A DNA stretch of 6,499 nt from Syntrophomonas sp. UBA4807 (lineage in GTDB: Bacteria > Bacillota > Syntrophomonadia > Syntrophomonadales > Syntrophomonadaceae), in the NCBI GenBank assembly GCA_002402575.1, contig DHGD01000169.1:1-6499 (forward strand). The letters are read 5' to 3'. The notes below the pieces were generated by a model that saw nothing but the letters and a program-made list of their open reading frames with translations, ran no database searches and had not been told where the DNA came from. Made by a program: the position numbers and the translations under genes. The number at the start of each line of letters is the position of its first letter. The first letter of the stretch is position 1. This document shows positions 6,292 through 6,499 of the stretch, in pieces.

Positions 6292-6499
6292 ATGGGAGGC
6301 GTTATTACATATCGCATAACCCCCCAGTTCCTACCGAACTCAACACCCGTTGCGAATAGTAAGCGAGGTTTTAGAGTGGGAGGGGCGCCCCCCGGAGATG
6401 CTTAAAAACATGCGCGATTACCTTGACGAACTTAAACGGCTCGGTATAGATGTAGTGAACAAGAATGAAGAAACCAAAAAACGCGCCCCTCTGCTTGCT
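6292..6499 (+). pseudogene. Unidentified gene running off the right edge, apparently frameshifted at a C run
   Basis: ATG 6292 touches the TAA of the preceding small ORF and has AGGA at 6279-6282, nine bases upstream. This frame reads MGGVITYRIT, reaches six C (6320-6325), and then gives an unremarkable tail ending at TAA 6403. The frame one base on is open from 6320 to the window end (60 codons) and looks coding: it includes EVLEWEGRPPEMLKNMRDYL and DELKRLGIDVVNKNEETKKR, a charged helical segment. Skipping one C joins the two into one continuous frame of at least 69 residues. Without that, the second part could only start at TTG 6350, ATG 6398 or ATG 6410, all weakly supported. The cause may be a real indel, a sequence error or programmed slippage. 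I do not recognise the protein. Confidence 0.45.

Noticed and set aside
6295..6325. Imperfect inverted repeat GTTAT...ATAAC with G and C flanks
   Set aside because: Only five contiguous pairs with a ten-base loop and mismatches outside, and no T-run.

Overview
The window looks like the chromosome of a Gram-positive Firmicute, probably a Clostridia or Peptococcaceae-type bacterium. The reasons are the strong Shine-Dalgarno sequences, a classic sigma-A type promoter, a GntR repressor of the YtrA subfamily, and YtrBCD-like ABC-2 exporters. GC content is moderate. The genus is inferred from gene content only.

Layout: (1) 2-2068 is a large ABC-2 permease with about ten membrane segments and a long extracytoplasmic C-terminal domain. 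Its reading frame is open to the left edge, so its true start lies outside the window. (2) 2069-2593 has no intact gene. It holds a 5'-truncated, C3-rich membrane-protein remnant (about 2133-2450), a strong intrinsic terminator (2476-2527), and, three bases later, a consensus promoter (2531-2559) with a perfect 9-bp inverted repeat over the predicted transcription start (2559-2581). (3) 2594-6065 is a compact four-gene operon: YtrA-family repressor, YtrB-like ATPase, and two tandem paralogous ABC-2 permeases, with gaps of 2, 19 and 13 bases. (4) 6066-6499 holds a possible 39-residue single-pass membrane peptide. Its stop codon abuts the start of another gene, which runs off the right edge and seems interrupted by a one-base shift in a run of six C.

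Working model: the YtrA-like protein represses its own operon by binding the palindrome over the start site. An inducing signal, which in Bacillus subtilis ytr is cell-wall (lipid II-binding) antibiotic stress, relieves repression. The ATPase then powers a heterodimeric permease made of the two paralogues. The large permease at the left probably belongs to a separate, related transporter whose ATPase lies upstream. The core operon is a known type. The less ordinary parts are the orphan gene remnant, the small membrane ORF and the frameshifted gene at the right edge.
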